Shown: in pieces, positions 25,236 through 41,640 of the stretch
Layout: every line of letters starts with the position of its first letter
Numbering within the stretch: the stretch's first letter is position 1
NCBI RefSeq assembly: GCF_046630445.1
Contig: NC_092338.1
Span: 338,357,001 to 338,421,000, forward strand
DNA length: 64,000 bases
From: Rutidosis leptorrhynchoides
Lineage: Eukaryota > Streptophyta > Magnoliopsida > Asterales > Asteraceae
Direction of reading: 5' to 3'
Notes under the pieces: generated by a model
Database searches by the model: none
The model's input: the letters and a program-made list of their open reading frames with translations, nothing else
What the model was told of the DNA's origin: nothing
Translations under genes and position numbers: made by a program

Positions 25236-27219
25236 TGATGTCAAAGCTAAGGGGTATAAAATACTATTAAATTTTTGCAGGAAATACTATTAAATACGAT
25301 ACAATTTTACACAAGATATTTATTTATTTATAGAATGGATATACTTAAACCTTGCTACAACACTTATAGGCAGTGTACCTAATCGTACAGTAGTGTAGTT
25401 TTTAGTAAGTCCGGTTCGTTCCACAGGGAAATCTTTAAACAAAGCTCAACGCTATATTAGTTTACTTTTATAAAAATACAAATATATATATAAGTAATAT
25501 TATTATTATAAAGGGGTTTTTTTTTTTTACCGTTTAATGACCGGTTTGTCGATTTTAAGATTTTAGTCGCAGTTAAAACCTAATGTAAAATAATAAATAC
25601 AAGACTTAAATTAAAGCGTAAAGTAAATAACGATAATGAAATTGCGAATAATAAAAATGCGATAAAATAAACTTGCGATAATTAAAAAGTACGATAATTA
25701 AAAGTGCGATTAAATAACAATAAATAAAAGTGCGATAATTAGAAGTGCAATTAAATATAAAATAAAGGAAATTAAATATGAAATAAAAGAATTATGCTTA
25801 TTTAAACTTCCGTAATCATGATGTTTGACGTGTTGATTTTAGTTTTATGCCCATGGGTTAATTGTCCTTTGTCCTGGATTATTCAATATGTCCGTCTGGT
25901 TTTTGTCCATAACAGTCCATCAGTCATAAATATAAAGTGCGAGTGTCCTCATCAAATTATTATTATACCCGAAGTTAAATATTCCAACTAATTGGGGATT
26001 CGAATTGTAACAAGGTTTTAATACTTTGTTTAATGAATACACCAGGTTATCGACTGCGTGTAAACCAAGGTTTTACCACTTTGTTAACAATTACACCAAT
26101 TACCCTTGAATGTAATTTCACCCCTGTTTTAATTATTCTAGTGGCTATTAATCCATTTCCGTGTTCGGTTAAATGAACGATTATTCGTACATATAAATAC
26201 CCCGCCCATCGTGTCCGATCGAGTGTATATGGTAATTTATAGGGACGCCCATTTGTAAATCTTTATATTAACATTAACAAACTTTCATTTAGTTAAACAA
26301 ATATAAAGCCCATTAATAGCCCATAGTCTAATTTCCACAAGTGTCGTTCTTTTGTCCAAACCCCAATTATGGTACAAAGCCCAATTACCCAATTTTAGTA
26401 ATTAGCCCAACATCATGATTACTTCGTTTTAAATAAGCATAATAATAACTTAGCTACGAGACATTAATATAAAAAGGTTGAACATAACTTACAATGATTA
26501 AAAATAGCGTAGCGTTACACGGACAGAATTTCGACTTACACCCTTACAACATTCGCTAACATACCCTTATTATTAGAATTATAATTAAAATTAAAATATA
26601 AATTATAAATATAAATATAAATTTTACGTATGAAGAGGAAGAAAAAGATGATGAAATTTTGATCAGAATTCGGTTGGCTTTATAGCCAGAGTTGAATTTT
26701 GGGGCTCCGCGACTCGCGGCAAAAACCCCTTTAAACTCCGCGAGTCGCGGAGATAGAAATTACAGCTCAGTCCTTGGAGTTTTCTCTGCCGACGGTTTTT
26801 AATATATATATATAATATATATATAATTAATATAATTAATTATATATTATATTATATTTATATATATAGTTAACTTGTAATTTTTAGTCCGTTGCCTCGA
26901 GCGTTAAGAGTTGACTCTGGTCCCGGTTCCAGATTTTCGAACGTCCTTGCGTACAATTTAATATCTTGTACTTTGCGTTTTGAATCTTGTACTCTTGTGA
27001 TTTCGAGACGTTTCTTATCAATAATTGGAACCTCTTTGATTATCTTTTGTACTTTTGAGCTTTTTGGTCGTTTGCGTCTTCAATTCGTCGAATCTGTCTT
27101 TTGTCTTCACCTTTTATTATTTAAACGAATATCTCTTGTAAATAGAACAATTGCAACTAAAAGCTTGTCTTTCTTGAGGAATAATGCTATGAAATATATG
27201 TTCGTTTTTAGCATTATCA
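25236..27219 (-). repeat. 5' LTR of element B
   Basis: A 1984-bp near-identical partner of 3098-5082, starting TGATGTCAAAG and ending GCATTATCA on the + strand, followed by the ATCAG target copy at 27220-27224. Differences from the other LTR are about nine substitutions and two small repeat-length changes. Confidence 0.95.
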
Positions 27220-27224
27220 ATCAG

Positions 27225-30212
27225 CTCTTAGCAGCCCATGTGAGTCACCTAACACATGTGGGAACCATCATTTGGCAACTAGCATGAAATATCTCATAAA
27301 ATTACAAAAATATGAGTAATCGTTCATGACTTATTTACATGAAAACAAAATTACATATCCTTTATATCTAATCCATACATCAACGACCAAAAACAACTAC
27401 AAACACTTTCATTCTTCAATTTTATTCATCTAATTGATCTCTCTCAAGTTCTATCTTCAAGTTCTAAGTGTTCTTCATATATTCTACAAGTTCTAGTTAC
27501 ATAAAATCAAGAATACTTTCAAGTTTGCTAGCTCACTTCCAATCTTGTAAGGTGATCATCCAACCTCAAGAAATCTTTGTTTCTTACAGTAGGTTATCAT
27601 TATAATACAAGGTAATAATCATATTCAAACTTTGGTTCAATTTCTATAACTATAACAATCTTATTTCAAGTGATGATCTTACTTGAACTTGTTTTCGTGT
27701 CATGATTCTGCTTCAAGAACTTCGAGCCATCCAAGGATCCGTTGAAGCTAGATCCATTTTTCTCTTTTCCAGTAGGTTTATCCAAGGAACTTAAGGTAGT
27801 AATGATGTTCATAACATCATTCGATTCATACATATAAAGCTATCTTATTCGAAGGTTTAAACTTGTAATCACTAGAACATAGTTTAGTTAATTCTAAACT
27901 TGTTCGCAAACAAAAGTTAATCCTTCTAACTTGACTTTTAAAATCAACTAAACACATGTTCTATATCTATATGATATGCTAACTTAATGATTTAAAACCT
28001 GGAAACACGAAAAACACCGTAAAACCGGATTTACGCCGTCGTAGTAACACCGCGGGCTATTTTGGGTTAGTTAATTAAAAACTATGATAAACTTTGATTT
28101 AAAAGTTGTTATTCTGAGAAAATGATTTTTATTATGAACATGAAACTATATCCAAAAATTATGGTTAAACTCAAAGTGGAAGTATGTTTTCTAAAATGGT
28201 CATCTAGACGTCGTTCTTTCGACTGAAATGACTACCTTTACAAAAACGACTTGTAACTTATTTTTCCGACTATAAACCTATACTTTTTCTGTTTAGATTC
28301 ATAAAATAGAGTTCAATATGAAACCATAGCAATTTGATTCATTCAAAACGGATTTAAAATGAAGAAGTTATGGGTAAAACAAGATTGGATAATTTTTCTC
28401 ATTTTAGCTACGTGAAAATTGGTAACAAATCTATTCTAACCATAACTTAATCAACTTGTATTGTATATTATGTAATCTTGAGATACCATAGACACGTATA
28501 CAATGTTTTGACCTATCATGTCGACACATCTATATATATTTCGGAACAACCATAGACACTCTATATGTGAATGTTGGAGTTAGCTATACAGGGTTGAGGT
28601 TGATTCCAAAATATATATAGTTTGAGTTGTGATCAATACTGAGATACGTATACACTGGGTCGTGGATTGATTCAAGATAATATTTATCGATTTATTTCTG
28701 TACATCTAACTGTGGACAACTAGTTGTAGGTTACTAACGAGGACAGCTGACTTAATAAACTTAAAACATCAAAATATATTAAAAGTGTTGTAAATATATT
28801 TTGAACATACTTTGATATATATGTATATATTGTTATAGGTTCGTGAATCAACCAGTGGCCAAGTCTTACTTCCCGACGAAGTAAAAATCTGTGAAAGTGA
28901 GTTATAGTCCCACTTTTAAAATCTAATATTTTGGGATGAGAATGCATGCAGGTTTTAATATTCATTTGAGTCCATAAATTAAGTTGAGATTCAAGGGACC
29001 AATGAGAGTGCGACGTGTGTCGCGAAAATCACATGTGATTGAAAAAAAAAATTCAAAAATTTTTTTTTGAAAAAAAAAAATTTAGAATTTTTTTTCGAAA
29101 TTTTAAAAAAAAAAAAATTTTTTTTTAAATTTTTTTTTTACAATCACATGTGATTTACCTGCACAATCACAATTGATTGAATTGTACAATCACATGTGAT
29201 TGGATTTGCCATGCACAATCACATGTGATTGGGTTTACAATCACATGTGATTGACATGCATAATCACATGTGATTTTTTAAAAAAAAAATTCGGGAAAAA
29301 AAATTTTCGGGAAAAAATTAAAAAAAAAATTTTTGAATTTTTTTTTTTCAATCACATGTGATTTTCGCGCCACATGTCGCGTTCTCATTGGTCCCTTTGT
29401 TTTCAAGCAAATTTATGAATGCAAGTGATTACCACTCTATAAATGATTTACAAAATAGACACAAGTACGTGAAACTACATTCTATGGTTGAATTATCGAA
29501 ATTGAATATGCCCATTTTTATTAAGTCTGGTAATCTAAGAATTAGAGAACAGACACCCTAATTGACGCGAATCCTAAAGATAGATCTATTGGGCCCAACA
29601 AGCCCCATCCAAAGTACCGGATGCTTTAGTACTTCGAAATTTATATCATGTCCGAAGGAGAATCCCGGAATGATGGGGATATTCTTATATATGCATCTTG
29701 TTAATGTCGGTTACCAGGTGTTCACCATATGAATGATTTTTATCTCTATGTATGGGATGTGTATTGAAATATGAAATCTTGTGGTCTATTGTTACGATTT
29801 GATATATATAGGTTAAACCTATAACTCACCAACATTTTTGTTGACGTTTAAAGCATGTTTATTCTCAGGTGAATACTAAGAGCTTCCGCTGTCGCATACT
29901 TAAATAAGGACGAGATTTGGAGTCCATGCTTGTATGATATTGTGTAAAAACTGCATTCAAGAAACTTATTTTGTTGTAACATATTTGTATTGTAAACCAT
30001 TATGTAATGGTCGTGTGTAAACAGGATATTTTAGATTATCATTATTTGATAATCTACGTAAAGCTTTTTTAAACCTTTATTGATGAAATAAAGGTTATGG
30101 TTTGTTTTAAAATGAATGCAGTCTTTGAAAAACGTCTCATATAGAGGTCAAAACCTCGCAACGAAATCAATTAATATGGAACGTTTTTAATCAATAAGAA
30201 AGGGACATTTCA
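27225..30212 (+). repeat. 3' LTR of element A, right segment
   Basis: This is the remainder of the LTR begun at 2347. Near its end it carries the phrase TCATATAGAGGTCAAAACCT, also present in reverse in the LTRs at 30665 and 58446, so the three belong to related LTR families. It ends GGGACATTTCA at 30212. It also contains a fold-back MITE at 28992-29399. No gene is supported. Confidence 0.8.
28992..29399. mobile_element. Fold-back MITE with repeated 14-bp palindrome, inside A LTR
   Basis: The ends are imperfect inverted repeats of about 50 bp (CAAGGGACCAATGAGAGTGC at left; the right end is its near reverse complement ending CATTGGTCCCTTTG-like). The interior consists of poly-A and poly-T blocks and repeats of AATCACATGTGATT. 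Perfect copies start at 29027, 29142, 29188, 29217, 29239, 29262 and 29350, and a variant starts at 29165. No coding capacity is seen. I could not find a clean target duplication, so the superfamily (Mutator-like perhaps) is open. Confidence 0.7.
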
Positions 30213-30664
30213 ATTATAGAGTTGAATATAGAAGTAATGTAAATCAACATTTAAGGCATCAATGTTACTCTTCATCACCTTGAAAGCAACTATGTAGCAC
30301 CTTAAACGTTAGAGATAGTTAAATGACTTGAATCATTTTCGGACAGGTTGTTGGAATTCAACACCTGAATAGCCTCCAATGCTCTAGACCATACTTAATG
30401 TTGAATTGAAAGATCTTATTTTTAGTGTCCAAATTGAACACATCAAAATGATTCAGCAAAAATCGAGAAAAAGGTACCTGAAAAAATAAATCATACATTA
30501 ATTATTTTATATAAATACATTATCATACATTAGAAAACACATTATCTCACTTTTTCCATCCAAATAATACAATCAACACAAAAACAGCCCAACTATGTCA
30601 ATTCCGGGGTTAAGCACCCAAGAATGCAACTATAGTAAATAGGTCAATATTATCACATCCAACC
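30213..30664. other. Unique sequence between two LTRs, possible minus-strand exon
   Basis: This is the only stretch between the A LTR and the solo LTR. On the minus strand a TTTTTTCAG acceptor-like site near 30482-30490 leads into a frame that includes LEAIQVLNSNNLSENDSSHL, but stops occur before and after it. It may be a remnant of a host gene or chance. CAACC at 30660-30664 is the left target copy of the solo LTR. Confidence 0.25.
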
Positions 30665-34657
<3,993 letters not shown>

Positions 34658-36101
34658 CAACCAATAACCAATATAATTCTATGTAACAATGATCATGCAT
34701 CTAACCTTCAGATGTACTGAAAAGCATTCATATTTAAATCTTGCTAGCCATCATATCTATGTCAATTTTTCTTCCTTTCGACTTTCAGCCTCTGGATTTG
34801 CTGCTTTTCTACAAAGAACACCAAAAAGATAACTAATGTCATTTAACATATCATCAAAAGCATTAGAAACGTTTGAAAATTTATTATTTAATAATACACT
34901 GCTAAGATCTCTAACAATACATATTGCTACATAGCATGAGTGGTCTAACTACATGAAAAATAATACAGTGCAGATAAATCTTGTTCCTGAGTTTGTTTTA
35001 CTTGCTGCAACTAATTGGTGATCATCAATGACCAAAAAAACAACTTAATATTCCAGCATAAACTGAAAAAATATAGAACCTTATAAACAGGGAAAAAAAC
35101 AACAATTCAATAATAAAATAAATGGTTGATACGTAAGCAAGCAATAATCTTTCATCAGTTTGATTAACGACTTAGAAATCAGAAAACAATTACGCTAAGC
35201 AGAAAGATTGAAAAACCCTAATCGTGATAACAATAATCAGAAATCAAAATAACAATAATCCACATACCTGATCGAGATTGATAAAATATTGAGTTTTAAG
35301 CGATTTTAAACCCTAATCTGTCATTGTTCCAATCATTTTTGTCATCGATTCATATTTAGAATTCGTCATCGATCTTTTTTGAAGGAGGTGAGAATCGAAT
35401 AACCCTATCAATGATCTTAGATCCTGAAAATCGGAAAAAAAATAAGATATACTAACCCGTAAACAATATAAGATCCTGATTTTTGGGATTGATTTGTGAA
35501 TCTTGCGTATAGAGAATTAGTCGATTGAAGCTAGGGTTTGCAATTTGTAACCTAGGATTTAACAGGTTAATCCGAGTTATTATTCGCAGGTTATGGTTTT
35601 CCTTAACAATCGATCATTTGATTGTTAATTCCATGTAGTGAACGATCTAATTTGTGCAATGGGAAGATTGTCAGAGAGAAATTGAATGAACGATTAGGTT
35701 TTCTATTCAATATCTAGAGGTTGATTATGGTACCTGTTGTAGATTACAATTTAATATAAGGGTAGTTTAGTCATTTAATAGGATGATTAGATAATCTAGT
35801 TTTTTTGTTAGCTAATACCCCAAATGGATGGTTGTGATTAAAAGTTAGTAATGATCATATGGTCATAAAGGGGTTAGCTTGTTTAATTAGGAGAGATAAT
35901 GCTCCTCTTATAATGTTTAAAAAATATGTCAACCTTAAAAGCTAACAATTTAGGTTTATATAGTAGGGAAAGAATTAGAAACAAAGACTTACATAACTCA
36001 ATTACTGTGTTACATCTGAATAATAATACTCACCATCACCTTATAATTTGAATAGAGAAAAATCTCATCTGTTTATCAGTTTACCGCTAACTTCTTGCTA
36101 A
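34658..36101. other. Mostly unique sequence with exon-like pieces on the minus strand
   Basis: A 64-codon open stretch ending in TAG lies at 34757-34948 (see next entry). Another short one, reading LQQVKQTQEQDLSAL, lies near 34980-35025 after an acceptor-like CAATTAG. At 35272-35430 an exon-like block is bounded by TTTTCAG and a CAG/GTATGTGG donor, rich in short AUG frames like a 5' UTR. This may be a small host gene or gene remnant transcribed from about 35760 leftwards. No protein family is recognised. Confidence 0.3.
34757..34948 (-). pseudogene. Possible terminal exon or remnant of unknown host gene
   Basis: After TTTTTCATGTAG, a good acceptor-like site, the minus strand stays open for 63 residues and ends in TAG. 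The end reads ISYLFGVLCRKAANPEAESR followed by KEEKLT. The composition (acidic and basic alternation at the end) looks protein-like. No family recognised. The solo LTR begins 100 bases downstream, so the gene's 3' end may have been displaced. Confidence 0.3.
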
Positions 36102-36430
36102 TGTAAGGGTGCAAACCAAAGTCCCACATCGGTCACGGGACAAAACAAATGTATGTATATAAGTCTAAGGGGAAGTCATTCTATCACCAATTGGTTTTAA
36201 AATAAGGATGGACTCTTGAGCTTATAATGCAGGATTTAGGCTATTCGATCCTTACAACTAGTATCAGAGCTAGGCTATAGTCCGGATGTGGTGGACGGCG
36301 CAATGGGTGCACCCCCCCCCCCCCCCCCGATCGCACGCAGCGACGTCCTCCGTGAAACCTAACGGTGGGTCACTATCGTTCGAGAGGACCCTCGCACAAC
36401 GAGTTGATCCTGGAACAAAATTTATGGGAA
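36102..36430 (+). mobile_element. TRIM-like fragment: 155-bp LTR plus tRNA-Met primer site
   Basis: TGTAAGGGTGCAAACC starts and CGATCCTTACA ends a 155-bp LTR (36102-36256) containing GTCCCACATCGG and a TATATAAG box, both common in plant TRIM elements. CTAGTATCAGAGCTAGG follows, a primer site of the initiator tRNA-Met type. The short interior has a run of 17 C at 36312-36328. No second LTR is visible, so it is a fragment or one-ended copy. The minus-strand ORF over the C run is not a gene. Confidence 0.65.
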
Positions 36431-36826
36431 TGAATTGAGTTTTTAAATGTTTTTTCATTGATATAACGTTTATCCTTCATCGAGTGTTACATAACACAAT
36501 GAAAGAAAACTATAGTCAAAGTTGTTAACAAAAGATTAAAAAAGGTCAATCAGGACAATAATTATGGAACGGATGGAGTATTTATTTAGTTTTTCATATC
36601 AATATTAATAGTGAAAGGGAGATGATATTTCCACTTGTATTTTTACTTCATCCACTATTATTTGATATTTTTTTTCAAGAAATACCCTTTGATAAATCTT
36701 AATATGAAATTTGTGTGATACATCATTTAAAGGTGATATAGGAATTTTAAGTGGATTTGTTAAGTAATTTTGACAATATAAATTCCCATATTGAAATATT
36801 GAATATTGAATTTATATCGATTAATA
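36431..36826. other. AT-rich intergenic sequence
   Basis: No ORF, repeat pair or regulatory site that I can support. Confidence 0.6.
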
Positions 36827-39800
36827 TCTCTACATCTTACAAAGTGTGTTATTACATCTGATGTGTCAATCAACCCTTATTTTCCGCTATTTTATTGCCA
36901 CGTGGACACTCTCTCCTTTCAAAATTAAACTGATCAATTTAAATTAGGGTTTGGTAACCTTATTTCCACGTGAACACCTTATTTTCCGCTATTTTTCTGT
37001 TTCTCTTCAAAATTAAACTGATCAATTTACTCCCCCTTCAGCCGTTTGATGCGATTTCTGTAAAAAAAAAAAAAAAAAAAATAGGGTTTGATGCTATTTC
37101 TCTTATCATTTGAAGTCAATGATGTCGATTACGTTTCTTCCCTTTGCCTTATTGATGGTGATTAGGGTTTTCCCTTTTCACTTCGTTCGATTGTTGCATT
37201 TCATATGTCACTTTAAATGATTTGACATACCGGAAATTGTGCATTTCGTTTGGAGTGGTAGTTGTTGCGGTCGCCGGTGGTGGCTTTCACCGTGATTCCT
37301 GGGTGTTAATACCTGATGACTCTTTTGCTTGACCTTTACTGAGTATTTTTTATGTAACAATTTTAGGGTTAAATTACAACAGATTCATCATGTTTTGTAC
37401 GTTTAAATAGGAACAACAATCGATTGGATGATGATGAATCTTTGGTCAGTGCAATTGATAAGGTCATTGGAGTGAAAAGAACTTCCTAAAGATGCTGGTA
37501 ACTATTTTATTTCTAGATTTTTTTTAATATTTAAACTGAAAATTGAAATTGAACTATTTGTAGTTCATTTTCAGTTGATAGTTTTCTGATTTCTCGTGGT
37601 GGGTTGAATTAGGGTTGTAAGTATGTTGTGTAATTTGCAAATTTGTTATACTTTATGTTTAAATATGAAGTTTTATTTGAAATGATGCTTTTAATACTAA
37701 TCAGTTTGGTTTCATGTATCACTTTTAGTTCATACTTTTCATTATTTAAATGAGTAATAATTTGCTATAAAATTGTGACCCTTATTTTAAACAAGCTGTA
37801 TGTTGAAAATAATCTTGATGTGTTTTGGGAATAAGATATGGAAGAAGTGCTTTCATGAATTTGCAATAAGCGTCTACATTTTTGTATATTAGCTGATTCA
37901 AACACGATATGTTTGGATAAGTTATCTTGATTTAGTTTATATGCTCGAATGTTGAAAATATAATTTGGTTTTATCTACTTTTCCTTTCAAATGTTGTGTA
38001 TTTGATGTATTATGCCTTATGAAAATACAGGTGTCTCTGTTTTTTATGAAGATTTAGGTAACTGTCAGCATGCTCTATCGTTGCTGAGGTAAATTATTAA
38101 TTAATCTTACTATATATAAGTGTTGAAATTATGATAAGTTTGCAATAGGTGCAGAAGGTATTTTGTGTAGATGAGATTCAATGCTTTTTGAGATATCCCA
38201 ACTGAAAGCCACCTCCAAGAATCATGTTATAGATGTAGATGGTTGGTAAGAAATTTTAATTCTTATACCTACTTAAACTTAAATGTGTAACGCTTTGTAG
38301 TTAACTTTTGTTGGTCTTTATAATTTTGCAGTGATATTGACTCAGATGTTTATGCATTTTAAGACATAGATTTTGGCACTACAGGTCACAACTGAAGAAC
38401 AATTTGGTTAGCTATGGGATGTGGATGTTATACAGGTATGTAGATAAGATAAAGAAGTACAAATTGTATTCTTTCATTATTTATTAAATGAGTCTTGATG
38501 TATGATTAATACGTCAACCATAAATCCATGACTTCTTTTCGTACGGGCATGTGGGCCTAACCAAAGCGGTGGCAAGATGGGTGGGTCAAATAGTTGGGAA
38601 AAGGTGAGTATAGCTTAGATGTCATATTTGCCACATTTACTTATATTTGTGACCATTTAATTTGTGAAGTTACACTATTTGGTTTACTATATTTTTAACT
38701 CCTGGTGTTCTGATGGGAATGAAATTATGGTTCTTCCCCTTTTTATTTGAATCGACGGAACATTTGTGTGGAAATTAGGGTTTTAGTCGGTTAAATAAGA
38801 TTTGACGCAATTCGATTCAAGTAGTTACCATCGCTGTTGTACACACCCTCGCCACCGTCACTGTTATGGAAATTGTTTAAGATTAGTTACACATGTTTAT
38901 TATTATTTGTCAAGATTATGCTCGCTTTTTCATGAAAATGGTATTTTTTTTTTCTTGATTGTCTTTATGATGATGTGATAAGTGACAGCGTGGAAGAAGT
39001 TGTATGTAATTAACAGTTTCTTCTTTGTTAGAAAGATTATTGCTCATATGGTCGCATTTTTTTCCCTGTGTGGTTCTTCCGCACACAATCTTGGTCCTTG
39101 ATGTTGAGGTTCCAATTTGGGGTGCTATTTATATTCCCAGCATCATCACCACATTGAAATCAGCCGGAACTTCAAGGTAATTGATTTATCTTTCTGTATT
39201 ATTGTTTATTATATTTCGTTGACCTTATAATATGTTATTATACAATGCAAGTATCATGTGTTTTGTTTGTAGTGCAATTGAGTTGTGTATAGAACTATAG
39301 ATTATCCATGGTTACATATGTTGATAAATAAAATAATAATAATTTGGACTTGCGATTGTAACATTGTTGCTGCTAACAGTTATATTTGATTGTTGACTTT
39401 TATAAGTGTTTGTTTGAAAATTAGTATGTTAATTGACGTCGTGGTTTATGAAATTGGGCAGTTATTGAAGAAGTTCCGATACGCGTAGTGAATGAGACCA
39501 GTTTAGCCTCATTGACTCTGTTTGAGGGTGAACAAAAAAGGTTTTTTCGAAAACGGTGTATCAGCTCAGCAAAACTATGTTTTTTGATCAGATTTTCGTG
39601 ACGAACAAACTTTATCTCTGTTTAAGGAAGACTAGGGTATGCACAATTATTAGTTTACGTCTAGATTATCTCATAAAATGGAAATACTTTATGGATCAAT
39701 AGAAGGTCTTACTTAATTTTGAACAACGGTAAATTGGGCGGGTTACTTTGAGTCACATACCAAAGGCTTACAAATTATAGAAAACAAGGGCACAATGTCA

Positions 39801-40905
39801 TTCTACTCCTCAAATTAGACACATGGATGTATCAAAGTACCCCAAATCTTCAAATGTATATCGCATACGGATGTATTGTGATATTAAGTGAGATCTTTTC
39901 ATGCTTATCTATCGTGTCGTAATTTACATTTGTTTTGTTGTGGGTGCAATATAATATTTTCTTATTTTGGTACTTGCAAATGCTTGATCTTTAGGAATTC
40001 CTTCCACAAATATTCATCCATCCTAAGCTATTTATTCCGGTAATAACTTATTAAACGATCATAGAGTCTATAATTAGTAACCCACCCAAATTTTGACATT
40101 TAATTAATAATTGTGCTGCTCAAGGAGTTTTGCATTGGACAAGCACTGGCTCACCATTCATATTGTATATTCACATCTAATTAGATTCTCCTAAGATGCA
40201 CAACATGAAGCAATAAATGGTGACTTTTTCTTTAGATTTATTTAAGGGCAAATTAGACTTTGACAGTAAATTATACATTAGTCGATTTTCATATTCATAA
40301 TCCACTAATCTTTGCTAATATCGTTTGTAGCACAAGACAACAACATAAATAGTCCTACTATGACCAAATCATCATACTTGAAGTTAGTTGATTAATAGAA
40401 TGCAATGGATGTTTCATGAAGATATTGTATATAAAAGTTACACTAACTAATCACATTGACTTCAAATATTTTCAGGAATTCAGGAAAAAGGCTATATAAT
40501 TAGTGGTAAAATTTTGACTTATCTACTTATTATCTTGATTAACTTTGTACACAAAATCTTTGTTTTATGTATGTTAATTGTTTTCTTATTGTTGAAAATA
40601 TATTCATATATTAAGATTCACTAAAGTTTTCAAAAGTGTATTCGAATTGGTTTGAAGAACATTATGAGTGAATTGTTATGGAACTTTGCAGTATGACCTT
40701 AGGGGAGAGCAGATTTGTGCCACAAAGGATAAGCAACAAGAAGATCAACATACTATTGGTTGACTTATACTGTGTAACTTCTATGTTTAGCTAATGAAAT
40801 TGAAATTATATTGATGTGGCTTCGTTAATGTTGATAAGTTCGTTATCATTTTATACTTAGTCTTATTAGGGCCCGCCGTGCAACGCACGGGCTCTTAAAG
40901 GCTAG
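36827..40905 (+). mobile_element. Helitron, 4.1 kb, non-autonomous, with decayed gene pieces
   Basis: The 3' end has a GCCGTGCAACGCACGGGC hairpin and then CTAG, followed by T; the same hairpin core, GTGCAACGCAC, ends the Helitron at 56694. The 5' end is placed at TCTCTACATCTTACAAAG after A, so the unit lies between A and T as expected for Helitrons; this start is less certain than the 3' end. Inside are short open stretches bounded by splice-like sites. Examples are VSVFYEDLGNCQHALSLLR (38033-38088), VLDVEVPIWGAIYIPSIITT (39099 onward) and PIRVVNETSLASLTLFEGEQ (39464-39601). The first recalls the region before the helicase-like domain of plant Helitron proteins and the last recalls the OB fold of RPA70, a usual Helitron companion. 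No intact ORF remains. Confidence 0.7.
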
Positions 40906-41399
40906 TTAATTGATATTTGATAACAAACTAAAGTGTGTTGAAATTTATTTCCGTAGCAACGATTTATTTATATTATCTATTCCCTCCGTCTCAATTTAAT
41001 TTAATAATTTTTTTTTCCTTGAAATTTTTTTACTTTTTGTTAACATTTTAGTTTTACCGATAACTTTTTACTTATATTTTTGTCTTACCTAAATAAATTA
41101 AGGATATACAAGTATCAATATTGCGTTAGTATTCAATATTAGTGTTTTCGATATAATTGTTATCATTAATAAAAGATTTTATTGTAAATTTATTATACAT
41201 TTGATAAGTTCCTAATTTGTATGTCGTAAACCTACTCATAAACCTAGTAATTTAATAATTCAAAAAGATTAGAAAATCGCTTTATGTATTTCTTTCAACA
41301 AAATCACGCAAAGTCACAACTCCTTTGCTGCAATTTTAAAAAATCAACATACTCGCTTATATTTACTTCAACACAATTAGCCACAAACACGTCGGCATT

Positions 41400-41439
<40 letters not shown>

Positions 41440-41640
41440 CCGATCACGTTGTTGTAAATTCATTTCGTTCTCATTTCATTATTGGATTCAACTTCTTATA
41501 CCTAATTGATCGATCGAAGATTCACTCGATCGATTGATTGACTCTTCAATCGGTTAATTTGAATCGGAATTACATAACTGTGTGTGCGAATAGTATATTA
41601 AGAAGAACTGGAGTCCGTACAAGAGAACTTTCATCAGTCC
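40906..41640. promoter_or_regulatory. Upstream region of the apyrase gene
   Basis: This region lies between the Helitron end and the gene. A fragment reading TTCCCTCCGTCTCAAT (40979) resembles one end of a Stowaway-type MITE but no partner end is seen. A run of 39 T occupies 41401-41439. The promoter and 5' UTR must lie here, but I cannot place a TATA box or start site with confidence. Confidence 0.5.

Larger units (their letters stand above)
3098..27219 (-). mobile_element. Athila-type Ty3/gypsy retrotransposon B, carrying nested element C
   Basis: Two nearly identical LTRs of about 1985 bp (3098-5082 and 25236-27219) bound a minus-strand element flanked by ATCAG. The primer-binding site matches the 3' end of tRNA-Asp, as known for Athila. 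The order on the minus strand is LTR, long leader, gag-protease, pol, spacer with a small ORF, ATHILA ORF-1-like gene, spacer, LTR. By eye the LTRs differ by about nine substitutions plus short indels in repeats. At a commonly used plant LTR rate of about 1.3e-8 per site per year that suggests roughly 0.2 million years (inference). Pol has about two breaks, and the downstream gene is split by element C. Without C the element is about 16.7 kb. Confidence 0.93.
1..30212 (+). mobile_element. Tekay-type Ty3/gypsy chromovirus A, 3' part, split by nested insertion
   Basis: The left edge of the window lies inside the reverse transcriptase region of this element. Pol runs on to about 2293, a conserved pre-LTR motif lies at 2311-2329 and the 3' LTR starts at 2347 with TGTAGTGACCCG. 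The LTR is interrupted at 3098 by element B and resumes at 27225, ending near 30212 with GGGACATTTCA. Without the insertion and one target copy the LTR is about 3.7 kb. The 5' LTR and gag lie outside the window, so age cannot be read from LTR divergence; it must be older than B, which sits inside it. The order RNase H, integrase, chromodomain-like tail and the wording of the integrase end fit the Tekay/Del clade. The element is broken. Confidence 0.9.

Noticed and set aside
36270-36458. Minus-strand ORF over the C run
   Set aside because: The Gly run comes from the homopolymer and no other feature supports coding.
40979-41010. Complete Stowaway MITE
   Set aside because: Only one CTCCGTC-like end is visible, with no inverted partner or TA duplication.
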